The translations under genes and the position numbers were made by a program. A stretch of DNA of 64,000 nt, from the NCBI RefSeq assembly GCF_007341385.1, contig NZ_VJYD01000003.1, positions 124,001 through 188,000 on the forward strand. The letters are read 5' to 3'. The notes under the pieces were generated by a model that had not been told where the DNA came from, did no database searches, and was given only the letters and a program-made list of their open reading frames with translations. The DNA is from Flavobacterium daemonense. Lineage in GTDB: Bacteria; Bacteroidota; Bacteroidia; Flavobacteriales; Flavobacteriaceae. Below, in pieces: positions 41,184-50,439 of the stretch. Numbering within the stretch: position 1 is the stretch's first letter; the number at the start of each line of letters is the position of its first letter.

Positions 41184-43196
41184 ATGAACATGAAAAAACA
41201 CCTGATTCTTCCCGCTTTATTGCTTTCGGTTTCGATTGGATACAGCCAGAAAAACAAAAATGCTTACGAATTGGCATCACCAAACGGACAGAATAAAATC
41301 AAATTTGAGCTCGTAAAAAACGCACCAAAATATGCTGTTTCTCACGGAAAAACCGAAGTGATTTCTCCGTCAGAAATGGGATTTGTGCTGAAAGGAAATG
41401 AAGATTTGAGTTCGAATTTTGAAATTAAAGGAGCTAAAACTTCGACGTTTGATGAAACTTGGGAACAAGTTTGGGGAGAAAAGAAAAATATCAGAAATCA
41501 CTACAATCAATTGGTAGTCGATTTACAGCAAAAAACGGGAAACAAAAGAAAATTACAAATTCAGTTTCGCGCTTTCGACGACGGAGTTGCTTTTAGATAT
41601 GTTTATCCAAAACAAAATGTAAAAGACAGTATTTTCATCATGGATGAAAAAACGACTTTCAACTTAAAAGAAGATGGAAAAGCTTGGTGGATTCCGGCAA
41701 ACAGAGAAAACCGCGACGAATATCTTTTTAAAGATGCGCCGGTAAGTACGTTGGATACGGTTTTAACGCCACTTACAATCGAAAGCAAAAGCGGATTAGC
41801 ATTAAGTTTTCACGAGGCAAATTTGGTTGATTTTGCAAGTATGACTCTGGTAAATACCAAGGGAACAGAATTAAAATCAGATTTAGTGCCCTGGGCAGAT
41901 GGTGTAAAAGTTCGTGTGAAAGATTCGTTTACTTCTTCTTGGAGAACGATTCAAATTGGAGAAAATCCAGGAGAATTGATTACTTCTTATTTGGTTTTAA
42001 ACTTGAACGAACCAAACAAATTAAAAAATACAAATTCGTATTTTAGACCCTATAAATATTTAGGAATTTGGTGGGGAATGCACATTGGGAAATATACTTT
42101 CTGGGAAAGCGACAAACAAGGTGCAACCACAAAACATGCCGAAGAATATATTGATTTTACAGAAAAAGAAGGTTTCAATCATTTATTGATCGAAGGCTGG
42201 AATAAAGGTTGGACGCCTGCGTGGTATGAAAATAAAATGCACATGTTCAGTTTCACAAAAAATGCAGACAATTTCGATTTAGAAAAAGTGGTTGAATACG
42301 GAAAGAAGCATAATGTTGAGTTAATTGGTTATCATGAAACGGGTTCGAACTTAATCAACTATTTGAAACAAGTTGACGAAGCATTTGCTTTATACAAAAA
42401 ACTAGGAATCCACACGGTGAAAATTGGTCACGTAGGTTCTAAATTAAACATGAAACAAATGCACTTCGGACAATTTGGAGTAAATTATTTCAGATATATT
42501 TTAGAAAAAGCGGCACAATATGATTTGGCTGTTGTATACCATGAATCAATAAAAGATACGGGCGAAAGAAGAACTTTTCCAAATATGGTTTCGAGAGAAG
42601 CGGCGCGTGGACAAGAATATAACGCTTGGAGCGAAGGAAATCCGCCAAATCACTTGACGATTATTCCGTTTACAAGATTGCTTTCTGGTCCAATGGATTT
42701 CACGCCTGGAATTTTTGATGTTGAGGTAAAACAAGGTTATCCTGGAAAAAGAGTTCAGGGAACAGTTGGCCAGCAATTGGCTTTATATGTAACGATTTAT
42801 GCGCCAATTCAAATGCTTGCTGATCTTCCTGAAAACTACGAAGGAAAACCGGCATTGCAATTCTTAAAAGATGTTCCGACAGATTGGGAAGACACTAAAA
42901 TCTTAGAAGGAAAAATTGGCGAATACATTACAACTGCTAGAAAAGACAGAAACAGCGCCGATTGGTATTTAGGAACTTTGACAAATGAAAAACCAAGAAA
43001 CGTAGAAGTTTCGTTATCATTCTTAGATCCAAATGCGACCTACGAAGCACAGATTTATGTAGATGCAGAAGGAACAGATCAAACACATAATCCAGAAGCA
43101 GTTGCAATTTCTAAGAAAACAGTAAAAGCGTCAGATAAATTACAGTTGAAATTAGGCGGAGCTGGAGGTGGAGCAGTGAGATTTAAAAAATTGTAA
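41184..43196 (+). CDS. Glycoside hydrolase family 97, inverting alpha-glucosidase type
   Basis: A 670-aa exported enzyme (signal peptide about 1-23, ends GYSQ). An N-terminal beta-sandwich (about 30-290) is followed by a TIM barrel and a small C-terminal beta domain. Three glutamates, Glu385 (YHETGSN), Glu454 (YHESIKDTGERR) and Glu478 (ARGQEYNAW), stand 69 and 24 residues apart. That is the spacing of Glu439, Glu508 and Glu532 in SusB as I recall them, which marks the inverting branch. The Asp nucleophile of the retaining alpha-galactosidase branch is absent (VKIGHVGSKLN). Calcium-dependent, periplasmic action on alpha-glucosides would be expected. An alpha-glucosidase is unusual in a xyloglucan locus. 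Confidence 0.87.
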   Translation: MNMKKHLILPALLLSVSIGYSQKNKNAYELASPNGQNKIKFELVKNAPKYAVSHGKTEVISPSEMGFVLKGNEDLSSNFEIKGAKTSTFDETWEQVWGEKKNIRNHYNQLVVDLQQKTGNKRKLQIQFRAFDDGVAFRYVYPKQNVKDSIFIMDEKTTFNLKEDGKAWWIPANRENRDEYLFKDAPVSTLDTVLTPLTIESKSGLALSFHEANLVDFASMTLVNTKGTELKSDLVPWADGVKVRVKDSFTSSWRTIQIGENPGELITSYLVLNLNEPNKLKNTNSYFRPYKYLGIWWGMHIGKYTFWESDKQGATTKHAEEYIDFTEKEGFNHLLIEGWNKGWTPAWYENKMHMFSFTKNADNFDLEKVVEYGKKHNVELIGYHETGSNLINYLKQVDEAFALYKKLGIHTVKIGHVGSKLNMKQMHFGQFGVNYFRYILEKAAQYDLAVVYHESIKDTGERRTFPNMVSREAARGQEYNAWSEGNPPNHLTIIPFTRLLSGPMDFTPGIFDVEVKQGYPGKRVQGTVGQQLALYVTIYAPIQMLADLPENYEGKPALQFLKDVPTDWEDTKILEGKIGEYITTARKDRNSADWYLGTLTNEKPRNVEVSLSFLDPNATYEAQIYVDAEGTDQTHNPEAVAISKKTVKASDKLQLKLGGAGGGAVRFKKL

Positions 43197-43232
43197 TGTA
43201 AGTGAGAAGTTAAAAGTTAAATGTTAGATGTT

Positions 43233-43265
43233 AAACCCGACAGGTTTTAAAAACCTGTCGGGTTT
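43233..43265. repeat. Palindromic hairpin, copy 1 of AAACCCGACAGGTTT
   Basis: 16-bp perfect arms (43233-43248 and 43250-43265). The 15-bp stem sequence recurs exactly at 55170-55202 behind the GH95 gene. The run of T at the end is short, so terminator function is possible but weak. Confidence 0.65.
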
Positions 43266-43296
43266 ACTAAACGAAATGATTGGCCATAATTTGTAG

Positions 43297-43316
43297 AGAC
43301 GCATTTCAATGCGTCT
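43297..43316. repeat. Short palindrome AGACGCATT-AATGCGTCT
   Basis: 9-bp perfect arms around a 2-base loop (43297-43305 and 43308-43316), preceded by TTGTAG. Similar hairpins built on GAGACGCA occur as dispersed repeats in several bacterial groups. Confidence 0.5.
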
Positions 43317-43344
43317 AACATATAGTTGGGCAATAAAATATTTA

Positions 43345-43434
43345 GCCACAGATTAAAAGGATTAAAAAGATTTAAATCAGTATGATATAAATCAGCAAGA
43401 GAAAAAAAACCTTTTGAATTCTTTAATCTGTGGC
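43345..43434. repeat. Inverted repeat ahead of the GH39 gene
   Basis: GCCACAGATTAAA (43345-43357) and TTTAATCTGTGGC (43422-43434) are perfect 13-bp arms; further weaker pairing extends inward (AAAAG/CTTTT). The right arm ends 27 bp before the GH39 ATG. Confidence 0.6.
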
Positions 43435-43460
43435 AAAAAAATAAACAAAACCATTTTCAG

Positions 43461-45026
43461 ATGAAAAAACTTTTAATATTAGCAGGTGTTTTATTTAGTT
43501 CAATCTATTCGTTTGGGCAAACTGAAAACCGAATCATAAAAGTTGATTATAAAAAAGAAGCAGGAAAATTAAACACCATGTTTAAAGAATGCATCGGTGC
43601 CGGAAGAGCAAATGAAGGTTTGAGAGCCGACTGGCAACAACAATTGGCATTGGTGAAAAAAGAATGCGATTTTAAATACATCCGTTTTCATGGTTTATTG
43701 TCTGATGATATGGGCGTTTACAGAGAAGATTCAAAAGGAAATCCGGAATACAATTACCAATATGTAGATGTTTTGTTTGATTATATTGTGAGTCTGAAAA
43801 TGAAACCATTTGTTGAATTAGGTTTTATGCCGAATGCTTTAGCAAGCGGAAAAGAAACGATTTTTTGGTGGCGCGGCAACGTAACGCCTCCAAAAGATTA
43901 TAAAAAATGGGAAGATTTAGTTCGAAATTTAACCCAGCATTTCAAGGAACGTTATGGAGATGAAGAAGTAAAAACTTGGTATTTTGAGGTTTGGAATGAA
44001 CCGAATTTATCGCCAGGTTTTTGGACAGGAACGCAAGCCGAATATTTTAAATTATACGATTATGCAGCACGTGGAATAAAAGCCGTGAATCCTGCGTACA
44101 AAGTGGGAGGACCAGCGACGGCAGGATCTGGTTGGGTTTCTGAAACTATTGATTTTTGTGCTAAAAATAATGTTCCAATGGATTTTGTTTCAACACATAC
44201 GTATGGTGTAAAACAAGGATATTTGGACGAATTTGGAACTTCGGGAACGGTTTTAAATCAGGATGAATGGAGCGTGAGTGGTGAAATTATAAACTCTCGA
44301 AAATTAATTACAAACTCAGCTAAACCAAATCTAGAATTGCATTACACCGAATGGAGTTCATCCTACACACCGGCAGATCCAATTCACGACAGTTATCATT
44401 CGGCGGCGTATATTCTGCAAAAATTAAAACAAGTTGGCAATGCTGCAAACTCCATGTCGTATTGGGTTTTTACGGATATTTTTGAAGAACCAGGACCAAG
44501 ATTCACGCCTTTTCACGGCGGTTTCGGATTATTGAATACGCAGGGAATTAAAAAACCAGCTTATTTCTCTTATGCTTTTTTGAATAAATTGGGCGAAACA
44601 GAACTTCAAAATTCAGATAAAACTTCTTGGACAACAAAGAATGCAAAAGGCGATGTGCAAATTTTGTTTTGGGATTTTACCAATACACATCCGGGAGATA
44701 AAGTTTGGAATCAGACTTATTATGTTCAAGATCTTCCATCGAAAGAAAAAGGAAAAGTGAAAATTGAAGTTGGCGGACTGCAAAAAGGGAAATACATTTT
44801 GGAAATTTACAAAGTGGGTTACAAAGTAAATGACGCTTACGCAGATTATTTAACTTTGAACAAACCAAGTCAGTTAACACGTGAGCAGGTTAATTTGATA
44901 AAAGAGAAAAATAACGGCGCGCCAATTTCGACAGAAAAAATTACAATTGATGCGAAAGGGATTTTTAATAAAGAAATTAAAATCAATGAAAATGATGTTG
45001 TTTTTTTAAATTTAGCCCGAGAATAA
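43461..45026 (+). CDS. Glycoside hydrolase family 39, beta-xylosidase-like
   Basis: A 521-aa exported enzyme (signal peptide 1-19, ends SFGQ). A clan A barrel has the acid/base Glu180 in FEVWNEPNL and nucleophile Glu297 in HYTEWSSSY; IRFHGLLSDDM near residue 75 is the family's substrate-loop signature. A C-terminal beta-sandwich follows (about 400-521). GH39 members are mainly beta-xylosidases, with some alpha-L-iduronidases; the RFHG motif favours beta-xylosidase. It is not a standard member of described xyloglucan loci and may act on xylo-oligosaccharides from xylan or on unusual side chains. It is in series with the GH3 gene 90 bp downstream. Confidence 0.85.
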   Translation: MKKLLILAGVLFSSIYSFGQTENRIIKVDYKKEAGKLNTMFKECIGAGRANEGLRADWQQQLALVKKECDFKYIRFHGLLSDDMGVYREDSKGNPEYNYQYVDVLFDYIVSLKMKPFVELGFMPNALASGKETIFWWRGNVTPPKDYKKWEDLVRNLTQHFKERYGDEEVKTWYFEVWNEPNLSPGFWTGTQAEYFKLYDYAARGIKAVNPAYKVGGPATAGSGWVSETIDFCAKNNVPMDFVSTHTYGVKQGYLDEFGTSGTVLNQDEWSVSGEIINSRKLITNSAKPNLELHYTEWSSSYTPADPIHDSYHSAAYILQKLKQVGNAANSMSYWVFTDIFEEPGPRFTPFHGGFGLLNTQGIKKPAYFSYAFLNKLGETELQNSDKTSWTTKNAKGDVQILFWDFTNTHPGDKVWNQTYYVQDLPSKEKGKVKIEVGGLQKGKYILEIYKVGYKVNDAYADYLTLNKPSQLTREQVNLIKEKNNGAPISTEKITIDAKGIFNKEIKINENDVVFLNLARE

Positions 45027-45116
45027 AATAAAAACCACAAACATATATTAACATGGTTTAAAGAGACTTTGTGAGGAATAGCATCTTTAAATCTAAAAAA
45101 AACCATCTAACTATCT

Positions 45117-47354
45117 ATGAAAAACAAAATGATATACCTATCGGCCGCTTTGGCTTTTGTATTGTTTGCTTCTTGTAAAAATGATGCAAAAACAACTACT
45201 TCAGAAAACGCACAAACCGAAGAATATAAAGGAAAAGAAATTGGCTCAGAACACGATGCTGAAATCGATAAATTAGTTTCTCAAATGACACTTGAGGAAA
45301 AAATTGGAATGCTTCACGGAAACAGCATGTTTAGTACGGGAGCTGTAGAACGTTTAGGTATTCCAGAATTAAAAATGGCCGACGGACCGCTTGGAGTTCG
45401 TGAGGAAATTTCAAGAGACAGCTGGGCGCCAGCCGGATTGACAAATGATTTTGCAACCTATTATCCTGCAGGAGGCGGTTTGGCTGCAACTTGGAATGCC
45501 GAAATGGCGCATACTTTTGGGAATAGTTTAGGAGAAGAATTACGCGCCAGAGATAAAGACATGTTGCTTTCGCCAGCAATTAATATGGTTAGAACGCCAC
45601 TTGGAGGAAGAACATATGAATACATGTCTGAAGATCCATTTTTGAATAAAAAAATCGCCGTGCCTTTGATTGTTGGTTTGCAGGAAAAAGATGTGATGGC
45701 GTGTGTAAAACATTATGCGGCAAATAATCAGGAAACAAATCGTGATTTTGTTGATGTTCAAATGGATGAGCGTACACTTCGCGAAATTTACCTTCCTGCG
45801 TTTGAAGCGGCGGTAAAAGAAGCAAAATCGTATGCTATAATGGGCGCTTATAATAAATTTAGAGGCGAATATTTATGTGAAAACGATTATATGCTGAATA
45901 AAATCCTTCGTGACGAATGGGGATTTAAAGGTATTGTAGTGTCAGATTGGGCTGCGGTTCATTCAACAGTAAAATCTCTAAAAAGCGGATTAGATGTTGA
46001 AATGGGAACTCCAAAACCATTTAATGAATTTTTCTTGGCAGATAAATTAATTGCTGCTGTTAAAGCCGGAGAAATTTCAGAAAGCGAAATTGATCTGCAT
46101 GTAAAACGTATTTTAAGAGCGTTGTTCCAAGTAAAAGCAATGGGCGCAAAAGATCGTACAAAAGGAAGTATTGCGACAGAAGCACATTATCAAGATGCCT
46201 ACAAAATTGCGACAGAAGATATTGTATTATTGAAAAATGACAACAATGCGTTGCCTTTAAAGGTGGACGCAATTAAATCGATTGCCGTAATTGGAAACAA
46301 TGCCATGAAGAAAAATTCTCTTGGAGGATTTGGTGCCGGAGTAAAAACGAAAAGAGAAGTTACGCCACTTGAAGGTCTAAAAAACAGATTGCCATCTTCT
46401 ATAAAAATCAATTATGCCGAAGGTTATTTAGAGCGTTACGACGAAAAAAATAAAGGAAAATTAGGTGACATTACATTAAATGGTCCTGTAACTATTGACG
46501 AATTAGATCCAGGAAAAGTTCAAGAAGCTGTTGATGCGGCTAAAAAGTCTGATGTTGCGGTGATTTTTGCAGGTTCAAATCGTGATTACGAAACGGAAGC
46601 TTCTGACAGAAGAGATTTGCATTTGCCTTTTGGACAAGAAGAATTAATCAAAAAAGTATTAGCAGTAAATCCAAGAACTATCGTTGTATTTGTTGCCGGA
46701 GCGCCTTTTGATATTGACGAAATCACTAAAAAATCGCCTGCTGTAGTTTGGAGCTGGTTCAATGGTTCTGAAGGTGGAAATGCTTTGGCCGATGTATTGC
46801 TTGGAAAAATAAATCCGTCAGGAAAATTGCCTTGGACAATGCCTAAAAATATTATGGATTCGCCTGCGCACGCTACAAAAAGTTTCCCAGGAGGAAAATC
46901 GGTTAATTATGCTGAAGGAATTTTGATTGGCTACCGTTGGTTTGATACTAAAAACATTACGCCATTATTTCCTTTTGGTTACGGACTTTCATATACGACT
47001 TTCGCTATCGAAAATAGTAAAACCGATAAAACTTCATATTCTGCAAATGATGTAATTACAGTTTCTGCGGAAGTAAAAAACATCGGAAAAGTAGACGGAA
47101 AAGAAGTTGTTCAAGTGTACTCTTCTAAAGGAGATTCTAAAGTAACTCGTGCTTCAAAAGAGTTGAAAGGTTTCAAAAAAGTATTGGTAAAATCGGGAAG
47201 TTCAGAAACGGTTAGCATTCAAATTCCAGTAAAAGAATTGGCTTATTATGATGTTTCTGCTAAAAAATGGACGGTTGAACCAGGAAAATATACGCTAAAA
47301 ATTGGAACTTCTTCAAGAGATATTAAGAAAGAAATTCAAGTAACAGTTAAATAA
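45117..47354 (+). CDS. Glycoside hydrolase family 3, beta-glucosidase or beta-xylosidase
   Basis: A 745-aa lipoprotein (Cys20 in LFASCKND). The N-terminal barrel carries nucleophile Asp277 in GIVVSDWAAVHS and KHYAANNQETNR for substrate binding. The alpha/beta sandwich (about 390-590) is followed by a fibronectin-like C-terminal domain (about 655-745). It would hydrolyse terminal beta-linked glucose from the backbone oligosaccharides left by the GH5 and the side-chain enzymes, giving monosaccharides in the periplasm. GH3 enzymes with beta-glucosidase or beta-xylosidase activity are not separable by eye. It lies in the series of PUL enzymes, with a hairpin following. Confidence 0.9.
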   Translation: MKNKMIYLSAALAFVLFASCKNDAKTTTSENAQTEEYKGKEIGSEHDAEIDKLVSQMTLEEKIGMLHGNSMFSTGAVERLGIPELKMADGPLGVREEISRDSWAPAGLTNDFATYYPAGGGLAATWNAEMAHTFGNSLGEELRARDKDMLLSPAINMVRTPLGGRTYEYMSEDPFLNKKIAVPLIVGLQEKDVMACVKHYAANNQETNRDFVDVQMDERTLREIYLPAFEAAVKEAKSYAIMGAYNKFRGEYLCENDYMLNKILRDEWGFKGIVVSDWAAVHSTVKSLKSGLDVEMGTPKPFNEFFLADKLIAAVKAGEISESEIDLHVKRILRALFQVKAMGAKDRTKGSIATEAHYQDAYKIATEDIVLLKNDNNALPLKVDAIKSIAVIGNNAMKKNSLGGFGAGVKTKREVTPLEGLKNRLPSSIKINYAEGYLERYDEKNKGKLGDITLNGPVTIDELDPGKVQEAVDAAKKSDVAVIFAGSNRDYETEASDRRDLHLPFGQEELIKKVLAVNPRTIVVFVAGAPFDIDEITKKSPAVVWSWFNGSEGGNALADVLLGKINPSGKLPWTMPKNIMDSPAHATKSFPGGKSVNYAEGILIGYRWFDTKNITPLFPFGYGLSYTTFAIENSKTDKTSYSANDVITVSAEVKNIGKVDGKEVVQVYSSKGDSKVTRASKELKGFKKVLVKSGSSETVSIQIPVKELAYYDVSAKKWTVEPGKYTLKIGTSSRDIKKEIQVTVK

Positions 47355-47388
47355 AACTTGTTATGCAATAAAAGTAACCAAACCATTG

Positions 47389-47414
47389 ACGCCAGCCCAT
47401 TAAAAAGCTGGCGT
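47389..47414 (+). terminator. Hairpin between GH3 and GH5 genes
   Basis: ACGCCAGC (47389-47396) pairs with GCTGGCGT (47407-47414), loop of 10 bases, followed by TGATTTT. It could act as a leaky terminator or an mRNA stability element within the operon. Confidence 0.45.
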
Positions 47415-47439
47415 TGATTTTAAAAACAAACCAAATAAA

Positions 47440-48930
47440 ATGAAAAAAACAATTCAAGATTATCTGCTGAGTTTTGTTTTATGTTTTGTTTTTCTGGGCG
47501 TTTCTGCTTGCAGCTCAGATAAAGAAAATACGCCGGTAAGTATAAAAACGTTGACAATAAGCTCAAATAAAATCGATTTTGAGAGTAAAGAAAATACGGT
47601 AGAAGTAACTATTAATTCTAATGGAGCGGCCTGGGCTCTGAATAATCCTGTCAGTTGGATAAAATTAAGCTCAACTGCTGGAACTTCGGGAAGTACAATC
47701 ATAAAAATTACGGCTTTAGAAAACACAACTACGGCTCTGCGAAATGCAGTGATTACATTAACGGGTACTGATGTTCCATCTGTAACAATTTCAGTTTCTC
47801 AAGCAGCCGGAAGTTTATACCCAAGTTACAATACCAACCCAATTGCAGCCGATGCTTCTGGAATGGGAAGTTCAGCAGTTGAATTGGCAGCAAAAATCAA
47901 ATTAGGGTGGAATATCGGAAATACTTTGGAAGCTACGGGAGGTGAAACTGCTTGGGGAAATCCAAAAGTAACAAAAGCATTAATCGATGCCGTAAAAGCA
48001 AATGGTTTTAATGCGATCAGAATTCCGTGTTCTTGGAACCAGAATTTAGAAAATACAGCAACAGCAAAAATCAAAGTCGATTGGTTGAACCGAGTAAAAG
48101 AAGTAGTTCAATATTGTGTCGACAATGATATGTACGTTGTATTAAATATTCACTGGGACGGCGGTTGGCTGGAAAACAATGTTACCGAAGCCAAAAAAGA
48201 TGAAAACAACGCCAAGCAAAAAGCGTTTTGGGAACAAATCGCAACGCATTTACGCGGATTTGACGAACATTTACTTTTTGCTAGCGCCAATGAACCAGCA
48301 GTTGAAGATGCTTCTCAAATGGCGGTTTTAACTTCGTACCATCAAACTTTTATCGATGCAGTTCGTTCAACGGGAGGAAAAAATGCTTCTCGTGTTTTGG
48401 TGGTACAAGGACCAACGACAGATATCGAAAAAACAAACAAATTAATGACTACATTACCAACAGATAAAGTTTCTGGCAGAATGATGGTCGAAGTACATTA
48501 TTATGCTCCATGGAATTTTGCAGGTTTAACCAAAGACGAAACTTGGGGGAAAATGTTTTATTATTGGGGAGCAAATTATCATTCGACAACAGATACAGAA
48601 CGAAATGCAACTTGGGGAGAAGAAGCGGATTTGGAAAAGAATTTCAAATTGATGAAAACCCAGTTTGTAGACAAAGGAATTCCGGTTTTATTGGGTGAAT
48701 TTGGAGCAATCAGAAGAACTTCTTTAACTGGAGACGCTTTGACTTTGCATTTGAATTCAAGAGCATATTATTTAAAAACGGTGGTAAAAACTGCAAAAGC
48801 AAATGGATTACTGCCTTTTTATTGGGATGAAGGAAACTTAGGGAACAACGGTTTCGGAATTATCAATAGAACAGATAATACCGTTTTTGATACACAAGCT
48901 TTAAATGCATTAATAGACGGATTAAAATAA
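47440..48930 (+). CDS. BACON-GH5 endo-glucanase lipoprotein, probable endo-xyloglucanase
   Basis: A 496-aa lipoprotein (Cys24, followed by SSDKE, an acidic surface-export-like signal). Residues about 35-125 form a BACON domain (TLTISSNKIDFESKENTVEVTI-like beta-sandwich ending VTISVSQAAG). The GH5 barrel follows (about 145-496): acid/base Glu285 in ASANEPAVED, nucleophile Glu420 in LLGEFGAIR, and KLGWNIGNTLEA at the start of the barrel. The same BACON-GH5 (subfamily 4) build is known in the Bacteroides ovatus endo-xyloglucanase, which cuts the polymer at the cell surface. I assign the same role here; other beta-1,4-glucans remain possible. Confidence 0.9.
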   Translation: MKKTIQDYLLSFVLCFVFLGVSACSSDKENTPVSIKTLTISSNKIDFESKENTVEVTINSNGAAWALNNPVSWIKLSSTAGTSGSTIIKITALENTTTALRNAVITLTGTDVPSVTISVSQAAGSLYPSYNTNPIAADASGMGSSAVELAAKIKLGWNIGNTLEATGGETAWGNPKVTKALIDAVKANGFNAIRIPCSWNQNLENTATAKIKVDWLNRVKEVVQYCVDNDMYVVLNIHWDGGWLENNVTEAKKDENNAKQKAFWEQIATHLRGFDEHLLFASANEPAVEDASQMAVLTSYHQTFIDAVRSTGGKNASRVLVVQGPTTDIEKTNKLMTTLPTDKVSGRMMVEVHYYAPWNFAGLTKDETWGKMFYYWGANYHSTTDTERNATWGEEADLEKNFKLMKTQFVDKGIPVLLGEFGAIRRTSLTGDALTLHLNSRAYYLKTVVKTAKANGLLPFYWDEGNLGNNGFGIINRTDNTVFDTQALNALIDGLK

Positions 48931-48950
48931 AAAATACTGTAAAACTATAC

Positions 48951-49011
48951 AAGTGATATAAGCAAATTTAAGCACAGTGTTTAATAAAAACTTAAAAAAC
49001 TTATATCACTT
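48951..49011. repeat. Inverted repeat ahead of the esterase gene
   Basis: AAGTGATATAAG (48951-48962) and CTTATATCACTT (49000-49011) are perfect 12-bp arms with a 37-bp spacer. They lie between the GH5 and esterase genes, 34 bp before the latter's ATG. Confidence 0.55.
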
Positions 49012-49044
49012 ATATGATTCAAAAAAATATTTAAATTAGAAAAG

Positions 49045-50439
49045 ATGAAAAAGAGTGTAATATTTATTTTTCTATTAATTAGTGTTTTATCAAAGGCAAA
49101 TGTGAAAATGCCTTTACTATTCTCTGACGGAATGGTGCTCCAAAGAGACAAACGAATTCCGATTTGGGGTTTTGCTGACGCGAATGAAAATGTAGAAATT
49201 CATTTCAATAAACAAATCAAAAAAACACAGGCCGATAAAAACGGAAAGTGGATCGTAAACTTAAATGCTGAAAAAGCAGGCGGACTTTTCGAATTAGAAA
49301 TTATCGGAAAAAATAAAATCACAATTAAAAATGTTTTGGTTGGTGAAGTCTGGATTTGCAGTGGACAATCAAATATGGAATTTCAGGTTTTTAAAACCAT
49401 GAATGCCGAAAAAGAAATGAATAATGCTGATTTTCCTCTGATTCGTCATTTTGGCGTCGCGCAAGACTTAAACGGAAAACCCAAAGACGATTTAAAAGCT
49501 GGAAAATGGGAAGTTTCAAGTAAAGAAACGGTTGGTAATTTCACCGCTGTCGGATTTTATTTTGCCAGAAAATTGTATGCTGAATTGAAAATCCCAATTG
49601 GAATTATCAATACTTCTTGGGGAGGAACCAATGTCGAAACTTGGACAAGTCGTGAAGCATTCGAAAAAAGTGCCGAATTCAAAAACATGATTGCCGATGT
49701 TCCGGTTATGAATGTCGATTCGATTTCAAAATTATACGCAAAGCGAATGAACGAAAGAGTCGAAAAAATTCAGGGAACTACAGTAAGTACGGCTAACGAA
49801 AATACGTTTAAAGAACTTTCTTTTGATGATGCTTCGTGGGGCGAATTAAAAACGCCGAGTTTATGGGAAAATCAGCCTCTTGGCGATTTGGACGGCGTTG
49901 TTTGGATGCGAAAAACCATTACACTTTCGGCAGAAGATATTAAAACTAAAGTAACACTTCATTTAGCGAAAATCGACGACGAAGATATTACCTACGTAAA
50001 CGGAATCGAAGTTGGTAAAAATAACCAATGGGATTTTAAAAGAGTGTATCAAATTCCTGCAAATGTTTTAAAAGAAGGCAAAAATGTAATTGCCGTTCTA
50101 ATTGTCGATAATAGTGGCGGTGGCGGAATTTACGGAGAATCGGAAGATTTAAAACTTGTACTTGGCAACAAAGTTATTCCGCTTGACGGAAATTGGAAAT
50201 ACAGAGTTATCGTTGTTAAAACGGCTTTATCACCAAATAGTTATCCGTCATTATTATATAACGCAATGGTAAATCCGTTGGTTCCTTACGCAATTCAAGG
50301 TGTTTTATGGTACCAAGGCGAAGCGAATGTTTGGAGAGCAAATCAATACAAAAAAGCGTTTCCGTTAATGATTACAGATTGGAGAACAAAATTCAAACAA
50401 GGCGATTTTCCTTTATTTTGTGCAATTATCAACTTTTGA
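49045..50439 (+). CDS. N-terminal fragment of the CE20-like acetylesterase
   Basis: 464 residues. Signal peptide 1-18 (MKKSVIFIFLLISVLSKA). An N-terminal beta domain (about 20-95) leads into the SGNH-like esterase domain with VLVGEVWICSGQSNMEF (Ser109), INTSWGGTNVETWTS, and an inserted jelly roll (about 245-370). A second esterase block follows (GVLWYQGEANV, about 422-432). The final residues after GDFP are frameshifted. It lacks the catalytic histidine, so it should be inactive alone. Xanthomonas enzymes of this type deacetylate xyloglucan. Confidence 0.7.
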   Translation: MKKSVIFIFLLISVLSKANVKMPLLFSDGMVLQRDKRIPIWGFADANENVEIHFNKQIKKTQADKNGKWIVNLNAEKAGGLFELEIIGKNKITIKNVLVGEVWICSGQSNMEFQVFKTMNAEKEMNNADFPLIRHFGVAQDLNGKPKDDLKAGKWEVSSKETVGNFTAVGFYFARKLYAELKIPIGIINTSWGGTNVETWTSREAFEKSAEFKNMIADVPVMNVDSISKLYAKRMNERVEKIQGTTVSTANENTFKELSFDDASWGELKTPSLWENQPLGDLDGVVWMRKTITLSAEDIKTKVTLHLAKIDDEDITYVNGIEVGKNNQWDFKRVYQIPANVLKEGKNVIAVLIVDNSGGGGIYGESEDLKLVLGNKVIPLDGNWKYRVIVVKTALSPNSYPSLLYNAMVNPLVPYAIQGVLWYQGEANVWRANQYKKAFPLMITDWRTKFKQGDFPLFCAIINF

